Assembly: GCF_023856365.1 (NCBI RefSeq)
Contig: NC_064550.1
Span: forward strand, 17,795,629-17,859,628
Length of the DNA stretch: 64,000 nucleotides
DNA from: Brienomyrus brachyistius
Taxonomy: Eukaryota; Chordata; Actinopteri; Osteoglossiformes; Mormyridae
Reading direction: 5' to 3'
Made by a program: the position numbers and the translations under genes. Each line of letters begins with the position of its first letter. The first letter of the stretch is position 1. The notes under the pieces are model-generated. The model had not been told where the DNA came from. It searched no databases and saw only the letters and a list, made by a program, of their open reading frames with translations. Of the stretch, positions 1-11,365 are shown in pieces.

Positions 1-97
1 GCCTCTGTGTGTGCCTCTGCGTGTGCCCCTGTGTGTGCCCCTGTGTGTGCCTCTGTGTGTGCCTCTGTGTGTGTGCCTCTGTGTGTGCCTATGCCCT
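1..97. repeat. Short GT-rich minisatellite at window edge
   Basis: The first bases are a run of 12-14 bp units built on GCCTCTGTGTGT, with C/T variants and one two-base length slip. The array is cut by the start of the window, so its true length is unknown. It ends in CCTTGCCCGCATGG, which is unique sequence. It looks like an impure (GT)n microsatellite that grew into a longer-period array. Nothing coding is visible. Confidence 0.8.
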
Positions 98-261
98 TGC
101 CCGCATGGACACGCTTCCTCAAATAGCTGTCGGAAGCAATGACTTTGACGGAGACTGATGAGTCCCTGTTCAGCACTGTCTGGCTGCCAGTGTACACAGG
201 CACTGCTCCAGAGTGCTGTTCAGAGGCCAAGGCGGGCAGAAGCTCCACAAACCTCCTCAGC

Positions 262-1275
262 AAGACAACTACAGGGCAGCACAAGTCTATGTACCTCCAC
301 AAGCTGCCTCTGTTACAAAACTACAGGGCAGCACACGTCTCTGTACCTCCACAAGCTGCCTCTGTTACAAAACTACAGGGCAGCACAAGTCTCTGTACCT
401 CCACAAGCTGCATCTGTTACAAAACTACAGGGCAGCACAAGTCTCTGTACCTCCACAAGCTGCCTCTGTTACAAAACTACAGGGCAGCACAAGTCTCTGT
501 ACCTCCACAAGCTGCCTCTGTTACAAAACTACAGGGCAGCACAAGTCTCTGTACCTCCACAAGCTGCCTCTGTTCCAAAACTACAGGGCAGCACAAGTCT
601 ATGTACCTCCACAAGCTGCCTCTGTTACAAAACTACAGGGCAGCACAAGTCTCTGTACCTCCACAAGCTGCCTGTTACAAAACTACAGGGCAGCACACGT
701 CTATGTACCTCCACAAGCTGCCTCTGTTACAAAACTACAGGGCAGCACAAGTCTCTGTACCTCCACAAGCTGCCTGTTACAAAACTACAGGGCAGCACAC
801 GTCTCTGTACCTCCACAAGCTGCATCTGTTACAAAACTACAGGGCAGCACACGTCTCTGTACCTCCACAAGCTGCCTGTTACAAAACTACAGGGCAGCAC
901 ACGTCTCTGTACCTCCACAAGCTGCCTGTTACAAAACTACAGGGCAGCACAAGTCTCTGTACCTCCACAAGCTGCCTGTTACAAAACTACAGGGCAGCAC
1001 AAGTCTCTGTACCTCCACAAGCTGCCTGTTACAAAACTACAGGGCAGCACAAGTCTCTGTACCTCCACAAGCTGCCTGTTACAAAACTACAGGGCAGCAC
1101 ACGTCTCTGTACCTCCACAAGCTGCCTGTTACAAAACTACAGGGCAGCACAAGTCTCTGTACCTCCACAAGCTGCCTGTTACAAAACTACAGGGCAGCAC
1201 ACGTCTCTGTACCTCCACAACCTGCCTCTGCTACAAAACTACAGGGCAGCACAAGTCTCTGTACCTCCACAATTT
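262..1275. repeat. 50/52-bp minisatellite, 20 units
   Basis: AGGGCAGCAC recurs 20 times, at about 273, 325, 377 and so on to 1243. The first units are 52 bp long (they contain GCTGCCTCTGTT). Most units after position 640 are 50 bp (GCTGCCTGTT), so the two length classes are roughly segregated along the array. Other variation is limited to a few sites, such as AAGTCT/CACGTCT and CTCTG/CTATG. Because neither 50 nor 52 is a multiple of three, each reading frame rotates through the same three peptides, and all three plus-strand frames stay open for over 350 codons. That is a by-product of a stop-free unit and does not indicate a gene. Confidence 0.95.
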
Positions 1276-1277
1276 AG

Positions 1278-2920
1278 AATAACACAAGCACTCTCTGACT
1301 GAGGTGGGATGGTGGCAACAACTAGACAGTGCGCAAGTCAGCATCAGGGCCCTAATAATGCCAGATTTCACCCAGATTTCCAGATTATGCTTCTTAGTAA
1401 CACAGACCATTGCCAAAGCAAGATGTAGTAATGCTTATTTTCTGACTGCCTCACATTATTATCTAGCTGTTTTTGTAACAAGTTGTGTGGAAAAAAGTTA
1501 ATTGTGTGGAGAATCTGTAGCTTTTATCTGCTTCAGCTGCCCTGCAGGACTTCATGCTGCTTCATCCCTGTTTCTTTTTTTTAAGGCCATCGGGCTAAAG
1601 CTGTAAAATCATCCGGCTGCATCATCAGGTCCTAAAAAGAAAACAAGACATACACCTCATTGAACTCCGAGATCATTACCTGGGCTTTCAAAGGAAGGAA
1701 GAGAGTGAGAGAGAGAAAAAAAATTCAATTCTACATCTCTGACTTCAAAAGCTGACAGACCCTGAATGCAAATAACATGCTGTATGTCTGCCGTGTGATT
1801 TATTACCGGCAGTGTGTCGTTGCCAGGGCCAACGATGCACCGAATGAAATAACTTTCCCTGCATATTGAAGAAAACGAACACAACACTGAGAAAGCGAGT
1901 CGGGGGGCGGAGGTTGGGGGGGGGGGGGGAGTCTAGACAGATGGTTGACCTTCAGTCCCCCTTGTCAAAGCACATGTTTGCAAACAGGCCGAGGGAAGGA
2001 TTAAAACAAAAGCTTGTCGCACCTTGCAATGGACAATGGAGAAGTCAAAATTCTGAGCCTTTGTGGTTCTGCAGTGTGAACACACAAATTACTTTCATTA
2101 TTCAATTTTGCAGGAAAATGCTTTCATCTGAAGACACCTCCACACACATGGAGCTGAAAAACCCACTCAAGTGCTCTAAGCTGCAGCTCCCTTCTCCAGG
2201 GATTCTGGCAGCTATATATTGTTGTCTAACTTTCTTTATTTTTTAACACATTTTCTGCCCACATGCACCTCGAATAACTTTTACACCAAGTCTAGGAAAT
2301 TACAGCATTTGCATACTGAGTAGTTTAATTCATTTCCCAAGTGCTCTTTCAGAAACACAAAGCTTGACACTTCAGTTTTTTGAGTTTGTGTTAATGAGGC
2401 ACAAACACAAAAACACATCAAAACCGCTGAGATAAAGAAGAGAATCCGTCTCCTTGTGGGCCCCTGCTGCCCTGCTGTCCACGTACAGCTTCCTGTGGGT
2501 AGCAGGCCACCCCCATTACAAACTCGTGTTCTCAAAGTCGAAGCGGATCCCCTACCCTGTCGATAACGGCGGGCAAGCATCAAAGCCATGTGAGTGATCA
2601 GGACTCAAATACACTTTTCAGAATGACAGGACCTTTGATAATAATTTGCGGACATGAAAGGGAAATTAACAGAAATATCGGCGAGGCAAAGTTGCGGAAG
2701 AGCTTCAACTTTCTGGCCCATTGGAATACTTGAGTTATAAAATGAGCTCAAGTCGCTAGACGCAAACCTAGTGTTTCCCAAGGGGGGGACATGTTCAAAG
2801 GCTTTACTCCCTCAATCCTTTAAATACTGCTTACAGCAAATGACCCCAATTGCAGAGGGTTAAAGGTTAATCAAGGTCACTTTCTTTTCTAATTATACCT
2901 CAGATCGCTCCTCTAGGGCC
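1278..2920. other. Unique sequence, no gene seen
   Basis: No exon, RNA gene or clear repeat is recognised apart from the G14 run at 1916. Open frames here are under 130 codons, have no protein signature and are interrupted by low-complexity sequence. The stretch 2080-2280 is AT-rich and unremarkable. Confidence 0.5.
1916..1929. repeat. Poly(G) run, 14 nt
   Basis: An uninterrupted run of 14 G lies in a purine-rich context (GAGTCGGGGGGCGGAGGTT just before it). It is one of ten G/C homopolymers of 14 or more in the window. The exact length is prone to sequencing error. Confidence 0.85.
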
Positions 2921-2929
2921 ACGATTTAG

Positions 2930-3160
2930 CACGTTGCTGCTCATTGGGTGGCTCGGTGTGGATTATACTCAACAGCATTGCCTGGCTGCATTGCCGACCC
3001 CTGGCCCCCCAGGATTGAGACCTCCCTGTCAATTGGAGTCTAGCAATCAGCAATCAAAAAGCCCTTAGCCAATAGGAAACGAGGCCCCTTCTGCATGCAG
3101 TTATAGCTAGCTGATAATTTAAATAGGAGGGACACCCTCCTGCTTAGCTTCTTAAACTAG
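2930..3160 (+). promoter_or_regulatory. Weak candidate: CCAAT/TATA-like cluster
   Basis: This block holds several CCAAT-type boxes (ATTGG near 2943, CAATTGG near 3031, GCCAATAGG near 3069). About 45 bp after the last one is an AT-rich GATAATTTAAATAGG element (about 3112-3126), followed by a short perfect hairpin, AGGAGGG-ACA-CCCTCCT (about 3125-3141). The spacing resembles a pol II core promoter reading rightward. I see no exon or splice signal downstream that I would trust, and such boxes occur by chance. Treat it as a lead only. Confidence 0.2.
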
Positions 3161-3641
3161 TTCTGGTTTTGGAGGGTAACAGAAACACCGTAGAGTCACC
3201 ATTACTGCGAATAAGAGTATAGCTGCCTGAGGAGCTGGCAATCAAACTGACTATCCCACGAATCGTGGTCTCCACATTTTCAGCTGGGCCCGTATAGGTC
3301 CACTTCAGAGCTTCACAGAAATCCAGAGAGGGTCTGATAAAACTGTCCTGCTGCCAATTATGAAATCTACCGCCCTACGTGGAAGCAGAGGGATTCATCT
3401 GGAAGCCTCGTGGGAGTGTGTTTACGAGCCCCATTGCGCTGATGATCTACCAAGGGAACGGGTGCCATCAACAGAGGACAAAACTCTACTTATCGATGTT
3501 TCTGCTGTAGTACACAGCCTCCTGTCCTAAACTCTTCTGCCCTTCTGGATAGATCATTTGAGATCATTGCCATCTGCTGAGAAGGAGCACCTTCACAAGC
3601 GCAGCCTCTGTTTACAGTAATGAGCTACATCACTTTGCACT

Positions 3642-4380
3642 GACTCAGAATGTAAAGTCACACGACTTACCATTGACACAGAATATAGAATCAAAGCACT
3701 TCATACTGATTTGTAATGTAGAGTCACAACATGTAGCACGACTCGGAATGCAGAGCCACAGCACTTTATCACTGACTCGGAATGCAGAGCCACAGCACTT
3801 TATCACTGACTTGGAATGCAGAGCCACAGCACTTTATCACTGACTTGGAATGCAGAGCCACAGCACTTTAGCACTGACTCGGAATGAAGAGCCACAACAC
3901 TTTAGCACTGACTCGGAATGCAGAGCCACAGCACTTTATCACTGACTTGGAATGCAGAGCCACAGCACTTTAGCACTGACTCGGAATGAAGAGCCACAAC
4001 ACTTTAGCACTGACTTGGAATGCAGAGCCACAACACTTTAGCACTGACTTGGAATGCAGAGCCACAGCACTTTAGCACTGACTCGGACTGCAGAGCCACA
4101 GCACTTTAGCACTGACTCAAGAAGGAAGAGCCACAGCACTTTAGCACTGACTCGGAATGAAGAGCCACAGCACTTTAGCACTGACTCGGAATGCAGAGCC
4201 ACAGCACTTTAGCACTGACTCGGGTAGGAAGCGCCACAGCACTTTAGCACTGACTCGGAATGCAGAGCCTCAGCACTTTAGCACTGACTCGGGAAGGATG
4301 AGCCACAGCACTTTAGCACTGACTCGGAATGTAGAATCACAGCACTCAGCACTGACTTAAAATGCAGGGCCACAGCATCA
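3642..4380. repeat. 34-bp minisatellite with decayed edges
   Basis: About 21 units follow the pattern GACTCGGAATGCAGAGCCAC plus AGCACTTTAGCACT (34 bp). Units between about 3750 and 4330 are nearly alike and differ mainly at TTAGC/TTATC, CGG/TGG and GCAGAG/GAAGAG. Units at both ends (3642-3750 and 4330-4436) are strongly diverged and contain indels. That is the usual picture of an array homogenised in the middle by unequal exchange. Two shared forms (GGAATGAAG and GGAATGCAG) alternate in blocks, which suggests duplication of multi-unit segments. Confidence 0.95.
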
Positions 4381-4439
4381 AACGCTAATGCCACAGAGTC
4401 ACTGCACTATACCCTGACTCAGATTATCGGTCATACAAA

Positions 4440-6545
4440 GCCAATTAGGCACTTGATGACCCAGGAGCTTTTCATAACGGGAGCATTCTAAATTATACAA
4501 TGTAATCATTAGGTAGAGACTTTCCATATAGCGGTGACCAATGAAGGGTGACACATATGCTGAAAGAGGATCTGGGCAATGGTGTCATTGATCCATGCTC
4601 CTTCAAAGACACTGATGATATAACATAATAATACAGACTTCTAATTATAGGATATTCATTCCTCTTAAAGGGCCAGCTTTAACCTGGATTTAGCCACATC
4701 AAATCTGTAATAACCAAAAAATGGAAGGGGTCGGGCAGGTGGGGGGGATGAACTGGAAAAACTCTCCCTCTGCCTTCGATCAGGCAGATTTAAAAAGCTC
4801 AGCAGCATTAACCCAGACTTGACAAATTTGAATATCTGGATGGACAGGAATTGGTAGAACCAGTGTTGGCATCGGAGCAGATTTACCCAGCAGGCCCAAG
4901 ATTCTCAACGCGGGGGGCTGCAACGGTAAAAGTTCTGAGGGGGCCGAGCCCCCCTGAGGCGTTGACACTGGGTAGAGCTCTCATACTTTTACAGAAAAAC
5001 AAATCCTTGGTCCTGGTCAGACCATTAGGCGAAATAGGCGGCCGACAACAGCGCCATCTTCTACAAGTCGACAACAAAATGCAGGCAGGGGCTACAAGTT
5101 GCACTGGGGAGGAGACTGTGTCTCTCACTTTCGCTCTTTGTGCGAAGCCATCAATTTCCAGCAAACAGATGGGGGGGGGGGGGGGGGGGGACTCCGAACG
5201 GCTTCCATACATGGTGCCGTAAACACAACAACCAAATCTGATTAGCACGTCGGCGTCAGAGAGATGATCGCAAATGAAATGTGGCAGTCAGGCTCTCTCT
5301 TTTCATTCACCTAATTCATGAAGAGGTAAGAAGCTGACAGCTCAGCCCAGCATAACAATGTTCTGCTCTAATCCTTTCTGTTCCAGCGGCCAGGGGGGGG
5401 GGGGCATAGCCAGGGGCCCCATGAAAAGATTTACTTTGGGGACCCCAAATAATGATCATGTCAGTTCCCCACGACGCAGGTAACTCAGGGGCCCTAAGAA
5501 AGTGCCTATTCGGCCGACACCAAGACCCGGCCCTGGTGGGGGGAGTGTGTGAGCTGGGAGGGCAGCGGGAGCTGCCCAGAGCCTCTGTGAGGTCTTAGCC
5601 TCTCTGGAAGAGGAGCGTGCAAGCATGGGGGGTGTACGTAACATCACGGCATGAGGAGATCCGCGCTGCCGATGTCGTGCTGCCGAAAATAATTTATTCC
5701 AACCATATGTCCGGGAAAAGTTTCGACCACATGCGAATCGTTATCGAATATTATCCAGGCACGGACTGAATAATACATTTCTGGCAGAGTGTGACAAGTG
5801 TGCGGCTCGTTTACTCTCAGCTGAATTTTATCTCGTTGCCGGATGTGCGCGACACGCGTGTTCGGGCCGTGCAGATGGCCAGGCTGCTCGCTGCCGTTTC
5901 AGGAAGGCGATGCCTGCATGCCTCGGAGGCACGATTGCGTGGGGGGGCCTGTAGCATTTGTGCCACACCCTCTCGTCCAACCCCCCACTCCCCCGTGCAG
6001 TAACCTTGCTGTTGTAAAAAAAAATGCAGAGGCTAGACAGATCGGCTCTTCCCTCACACTCATGTTTAATCTGTACATGTCAAGGATCCGAATCCAAAGG
6101 TTGTTCATATGAAATTGGAGCGTCTTGCTCAGCAGGATGGTAACAGAGTGGTTGACGCTGTTTCCTCACACACCCTTTTGTCTCCCCAATTCTGTGTGGG
6201 TTTTCTATCACAAGACGAAAACACACAGTTTAGCTGCATTCAGATCTATAAATTCCCCACAGTATGTGAGCGTCTGTACCCTATGACGGAATGGTGCTTC
6301 TTTCAGAAAGACTGCAAACGAAACTGTCAGGAATAACTGAAAGAGGTTTTATTTCCGGAAATGTCAGAGAAAGCAAAAATGCAGAGTGCTACCAATCCCC
6401 CAGTGCCGAAAGAACCAGCTGATCGATGGCCAAATGCAACGTTTTAATTTCTAACCACTAAACAGCAGTTGATAAAATTCTCTCTCCTTGAGCTAAGTGG
6501 TGACTCCAGTTAATTATATAAGAAATTAAGCTAACGAGTCTGAAG
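4440..6545. other. Unique sequence with poly(G) runs, no gene seen
   Basis: No exon or RNA gene is recognised. The open frames on both strands near 4850-5250 cross a G20 run and have no protein signature. Two poly(G) runs (5171 and 5393) lie here. The part from 5640 to 5880 is CpG-richer than its surroundings, without a promoter that I can defend. Confidence 0.45.
5171..5190. repeat. Poly(G) run, 20 nt
   Basis: Twenty consecutive G follow AACAGAT and precede ACTCCG. A second run of 12 G lies at 5393-5404. The length is uncertain because homopolymers of this size are often misread. Confidence 0.85.
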
Positions 6546-6547
6546 AG

Positions 6548-6625
6548 GATGGCCTGGTGGATCGGTGGGTAGCAGCAATCATAGGCCTGGGGGGGCTGTG
6601 GGTTTGGTCCTGGCCTGTGTGTCAT
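6548..6625 (+). repeat. Head of a tRNA-like dispersed repeat
   Basis: GGTGGATCGGTGGGTAGCAG followed by GGGCTGTGGGTTTGGTCCTGG resembles the 5' end of a very common vertebrate dispersed repeat. In that repeat a 'gtggctcagtgggtagcac' head is followed by 'gtgggttcgaatcc'. The box-B position reads GGTTTGGTCC, a decayed form of GGTTCGAATCC. The body of the repeat is missing. Identification is from memory of the family, so confidence is moderate. Confidence 0.45.
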
Positions 6626-6897
6626 TGTTACACAACCAGAAAATCCATCACTTGATCACCATACCCCTTACTCTGAAACAGTGGCCTCCATTTGTAATAT
6701 CCCCTCCCTCCTGGGCAAATTCTACCAAGAATGACTCTCCCCAGTTGGTAAAATATAGTGAGGACCACCCCCCATGGTAAAATATACTGTTGTGACTGTC
6801 TATATCCCCAGAATATGGGGATTGGGATTAAATTTCGGCCCTGGACTTTGGGGTCTGCGATTGATAGAATATTCCGAATGGGAAGTATTTGTTTGAT

Positions 6898-6918
6898 GGG
6901 GGGGGGGGGGGGGGGGGG
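6898..6918. repeat. Poly(G) run, 21 nt
   Basis: Twenty-one consecutive G lie between GTTTGAT and TTCACATG. This is among the longest homopolymers in the window. Confidence 0.85.
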
Positions 6919-7837
6919 TTCACATGCCCATCAGCCCACTGAGAAATTGCTCTGGGAGCCACAAAGCCGGTGGAGGCATCACAGTAACTTGGGCCATGCA
7001 GAAGGTTGGAGGCCATTATGCTACAACAGTCGCCAATTTTCCTTCTAGTCCTCCAGCGTTTATCACACCTGTTCTAATTAAACCTGAGGTGGCAGATCAT
7101 CAGACACAACCTCCAGCTGCGCTGCTATGGCCGCCTTGGGTCAGGGCACAGCGTTCTTCATCTCAGGCTGCTTCAGATCACTGGCATGACTTTCTGCAAT
7201 CTCGGAACTCAATGCCAGACTGGATTTCTTGGCGAGTCTGTGGGCTCCCCATCTCCATCACATCCATCTTGTCTTCAGAAGCGTTAGAAGTGGGGAGAAG
7301 TTTCCAGCGTGCTACCTAAACCTTCACAGCATGGCACAATGCCCAAAATGTCACAATTTGTAAATTTATAGTGTTAGAATGATAATAAAAATGACTTACA
7401 TTGTTTTTTATTATAGATGTGCCGGTTTCATTATAATAAGAACGTAAGCCATCGTAGTTTGTACTGGATTATTTTCATTGTACTTCACGGTATGAATCAT
7501 CTGAAAAGGTAGGATGCAGCGTTTAAAGATTTTTTTCTGGACATTTTTAAAAGGTACAGCAGAGAATATATTCTGTCAGTAGTTGCTGGCAAAGAGTAAT
7601 ACAAAAGTCTCCTTTTTGTTGTACATCTTGAAAAGGAAAACCTTCTGGCAAATGTATTATATTGGCTTTTTTTAACATTTACTTTCTGGTTAGACTTGGC
7701 AGGCGAGGCGACGGGTAAGGTGGTGTAAAATGGCCCAGATCGCACCCATCCCACAAAAAGAATGAAAGCCGGAAATGTACTAGCATCAGTCATCTAGTCC
7801 GCAGTTAAGCCAGCAGTCACACTCTACTTGACGTGGA

Positions 7838-7851
7838 GGGGGGGGGGGGGG
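7838..7851. repeat. Poly(G) run, 14 nt
   Basis: Fourteen G follow ACGTGGA. The flanks (GGGAGGGGCTGGGG downstream, about 7870) are also G-rich on the same strand. Confidence 0.85.
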
Positions 7852-8112
7852 TCAACAGCTAAACAGGCAGGGAGGGGCTGGGGCAACGGCAGCGAACAGA
7901 GCAGCGGAGACACTGCGTCACTGCGTTGTCCCCTGATCGATGGCACCCTCGAGTACTGGATTACAGAGCAGTGTTCGCTTCACACACCCTTCGGTTACTG
8001 AAAGCAAGAGGGGAGGGCCGACGGTTTGTGGACAGCCGTGCAGAGGGTGGAGGGGCATCTAGATCTGGGCGATGGCAATAAAGCAAAACTAAAGATGGGG
8101 GGGCTTCAACAA

Positions 8113-8184
8113 AATTACACTTTGTCATTTGCACAAGTACATTAGAATGCGCCCATTGCATATCCCATCATGCTCATTTGACTG

Positions 8185-8215
<31 letters not shown>

Positions 8216-8420
8216 TACACAGCTGAGAGTAGAGTTTGGGGTCCAGGAACAGGATCAGCCATTTATCTGGAGCAGTTTGGAGGAGGCGGTCAGGGGGGCA
8301 TAAGGGCCTTGTTCGAAGAGCCAATGGACATGTGGCTATTCTGCCAAGGATGGGCAGAGAGGCCTAACCCAGAGAGCCCCACACCGCCACCCTCCAGGAG
8401 GTTGGCAACATGCTGGACGC
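8113..8420. repeat. Teleost-type dispersed repeat, copy 1, with (AC)n expansion
   Basis: This copy shares its order of motifs with the sequence at 55,515-55,720: CACAAGtACATTaGAATGC, GCATATCCCATCATGCTC, CACAGCTGAG, then GGATCAGCCATT, TCTGGAGCA and TAAGGGCCTTGTTCG. The same order occurs in a fish repeat that I recall ('cacaagtacattggaatg ... ctggagca ... ttaagggccttgctcaaggg'). An (AC)14-15 microsatellite at 8184-8212 interrupts the copy and is absent from the other copy. Confidence 0.65.
8184..8212. repeat. (AC)n microsatellite
   Basis: About 14 perfect AC dinucleotides sit inside a dispersed repeat copy, just before AAATACACAGCTGAG. The seed was probably the CACAG of that repeat. Confidence 0.95.
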
Positions 8421-11340
8421 AGACCATGTCCCTCACACTGCATCGCCAGCTTGATAGTGGCACGAAGCTGCTGGTCTATCAACTGTAGCTGCTTCCAGGC
8501 AGGCGGCCTCAACCAGGGGAGACGATGCCACCCAAATTCTGAAAATTAGGATGAGGAATGTCCCTGGGTCCCAGTCTTAAGCCGCATAGCTATCTAGCGA
8601 CAAAGCAACCTGTACTGATATCTCACCCCCGCCCCCCCACGTCGACTCTGTGGTGACCTCCCAGCCTCCAGCAGAGGGCGATAAATCAGCCCTCGGGGGT
8701 GAGCTTCCCATCTGCCACGTGACGCGGACGGCTTCCTGGCGGACGGGGGGGGGCCTCGTTAAGTGACACCTGAGCAAAAGATGCCCTCGGTGCCACGGCC
8801 GTAAGTAAATCCTCCAGACACTGGAGCTGAGAAGGAGCGGAGTAGTAAGAGTGGGCCGTCATATCGACTTTCAAAGCCGTCAGGCTATTCTAAGAGCAAT
8901 GCTCGCCCTGCCAGGCGGATTATTTGGACCAAAAAAGGCACCAGCTTCACGTGTGTGTGTTTCAGACACGGATTAGCGGCGTATCCCGGGCTGCACACCA
9001 TCCTCGGGGCAAAATAAATCATTTAACTTGTGTGCGAGGGACACATCTGTTTACTGACCTTTACACAGCAGACCACTGGAGTCTGGAGTCACAGTGGCAC
9101 CAACATATAAACATAACGTGATTAGCAACATGGCTCGTCCAATTAGCTGCGGATCGTTAATTTTTAATGGGAGGAAATACAAGGAGGTCAGACAATGTCA
9201 TTTGGGAAATAAAGTACTTTTACTGTAACCAGCAAGCAGTCCGTCTCCAGGGCTCCGCCACATCAATCACGCCGAACAGTTTCAATTATCGTCTTGATGG
9301 ATTCCCATTTCTCACCAGTTTCTGATCCCGACCATGAATTAACGCCGGGAACGTCACTGAAAGGTCGAGGACGGCGGCAGGAAGATTGTAAAATATAAGC
9401 CGTCTCTCACGCGCGTGCGCACTCAAACGCACAATAATAAAGCATTAAATCTGACACCGCGTCGTGCCGGTGGTACACGCGGGGAATCACCCACTAGCCT
9501 CTTTATGCCTGAATGTGCTGGAAAACTGGCCTGTGTGTCATTGTGGATCAGCTGCTGCTGCCTGACCCGCCCACAGAGGCACGGTAGCTTTCGGACCAGC
9601 ACCGGCAAGGACAATTAAAGGTTTGGGAAGTAACGATCTAAAGGAGGCCTTGTGTTGTTTAATGTGATCTAAGTGCAGGCATTTCTACTCTTACCGTAGA
9701 TACAACGGAGAATTCTATGTCTGTATTTATACACGCACATTTTGAATTGTCCTGGGACCCAGACAAGGATAAATGGTTAGAAGACATGGGTGGATGTCTT
9801 GCGCACGGGAATAGTATAGGTGTCAAGTCTCACAGCTTTTTTAGCCCATCATGCCATCCCCCAGCTGACTTTTATCACGTCCACCCCCGAAAAGTTTAAG
9901 GAAACACCATCTTTTTTGTTTTCACTTGTTTACACCAGATTTTACAGGCTTTTTATCACCCATGTCACTGTATTCACAGTGGTTACGGTGACATGTACGG
10001 ACCAGTCGAGGGGAGACAAGAACCACAATGTTGGTCCAGGAGTGGAAGTGAGAGAAGCTGTTCCACCTTCACCCCCCTTACTGTGTGGTTTAAATGGAAC
10101 AGGCCAAGCTGCTCATGGGTCCCCCCCCCCAGTGCTGTGAGTAAATGGTTGGTCCACGGGCTCCCTGCCCTCTCTCAAAAATGGACCGGTGATGGACATG
10201 CCCACCCAGGCAGGTTGAAGCTAGACCCCTCCCTAACCTGCCATCTCAGGGCCCAGCACGAATACTGATCCATCCGATTGGATCAACGGCACATTTTACG
10301 GCTCTGCAAGAGTCCCTAATCAGACAAGGCCGCTCCAGTGTTCCTTCTCCTCGCATGTCGAGGCCTCACTCTATAATTAGAATCTCCCGAGCGCTTGCTG
10401 CTGGGAACGTGCCGGAATAGTCTTGTAGGACTATTACAGAGCGAGAGGGAGGGAAAAAAAAGAAAAAGTCTTCATTCATATCGCTGTCCTTGTGGTGTCC
10501 GTGTGCCAGCAAAGATGGCGGGGAGTAATAGTGTTATCGATACATCCCCCTGACCTCTTTGTGCTCATAAAATGGAGCGGAAAGAGAAAAGAATTCCGAC
10601 CTTTTATGCTCTGATGACTTGAGATGTGGCAGCGCTCAGCGAGATGAGCTGCTTTGCCCTTCCTCTTCGCGAATGTTTCGTCCCCCTCCGATAATGCGTT
10701 GGGCCGCTGAAGGCGTCACCGTTTAAAATCTGCGGCACCGAAATCCAGAGCGATCGGGGGCGACGTTCACTCAGCACGGCGGGCACAAAGGCCGCCTCCG
10801 ATTCGGCCATGATGGATGGCGGTGGTTAACTGTGTTTGGGGCTAAATCGTATAAAAATGGAACTCGTGGGCGCTAAGCGGCCCGGGCGACGGTCTGCTCG
10901 CGACATCAGCGCCATCGATCAGGGGACATCGCCTGATTGTTAGGAAGTAATTATCTGCTCACCGGGAGTATCGGGAACGGAGCCAAAAATTAACGCCTGC
11001 GTCTGCGGAACTCGGAGGGGGAGAGGGGGGGCCGAACGCCCAGCTGTAAATGGTGTCCCATCACAATTTGCATACCGACGGCCTGTCTGATGTGAGACAC
11101 TCCCTGTAGGTAAGAGGGGGGTGGGCAGAGGCGCTGTGGCCACAGAAACAGGGGAGGCAGGAACTACATGATTTTGTTAGATTTTTTTAAACCTATTTTT
11201 TAAGCCCTACTATTCAGTGAGGCACATTGCATCTGCTTATCAATGCTAACAATTAATGCTTTTCTGTATTTCATTCATTCTTTCCTTTTACAAATCCACT
11301 TGTCCTATGCAGGGTCACAATGGTGTAGAGCCTTTGGGCA
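8421..11340. other. Unique sequence, no gene seen
   Basis: No exon, RNA gene or repeat family is recognised. The stretch 9120-9400 is TAAT-rich and non-repetitive and could be a conserved element. The stretch 10,620-11,060 is CpG-richer (for example GATCGGGGGCGACGTTC) and contains GTATAAAAATGG near 10,849, which resembles a TATA box. I see no linked exon, so I do not call a promoter. Confidence 0.4.
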
Positions 11341-11365
11341 GAAGACATGGTACCATGTACACACA

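Larger units (their letters stand above)
6800..8100. other. Unique sequence, no gene seen
   Basis: Apart from two poly(G) runs (6898 and 7838) nothing is recognised. The segment 7330-7500 is AT-rich (TTATAGTGTTAGAATGATAA...) and unremarkable. The open frames here are short and lack signatures. Confidence 0.45.

Noticed and set aside
139..1302. Three overlapping open frames of 354-387 codons in the 50/52-bp array
   Set aside because: All three frames encode the same rotated peptides because the unit length is not a multiple of three. No splice sites, promoter or domain support a gene.
10780..10870. GTATAAAAATGG as a promoter TATA box
   Set aside because: A single AT-rich motif in otherwise GC-rich DNA, with no exon or initiator to pair with it.
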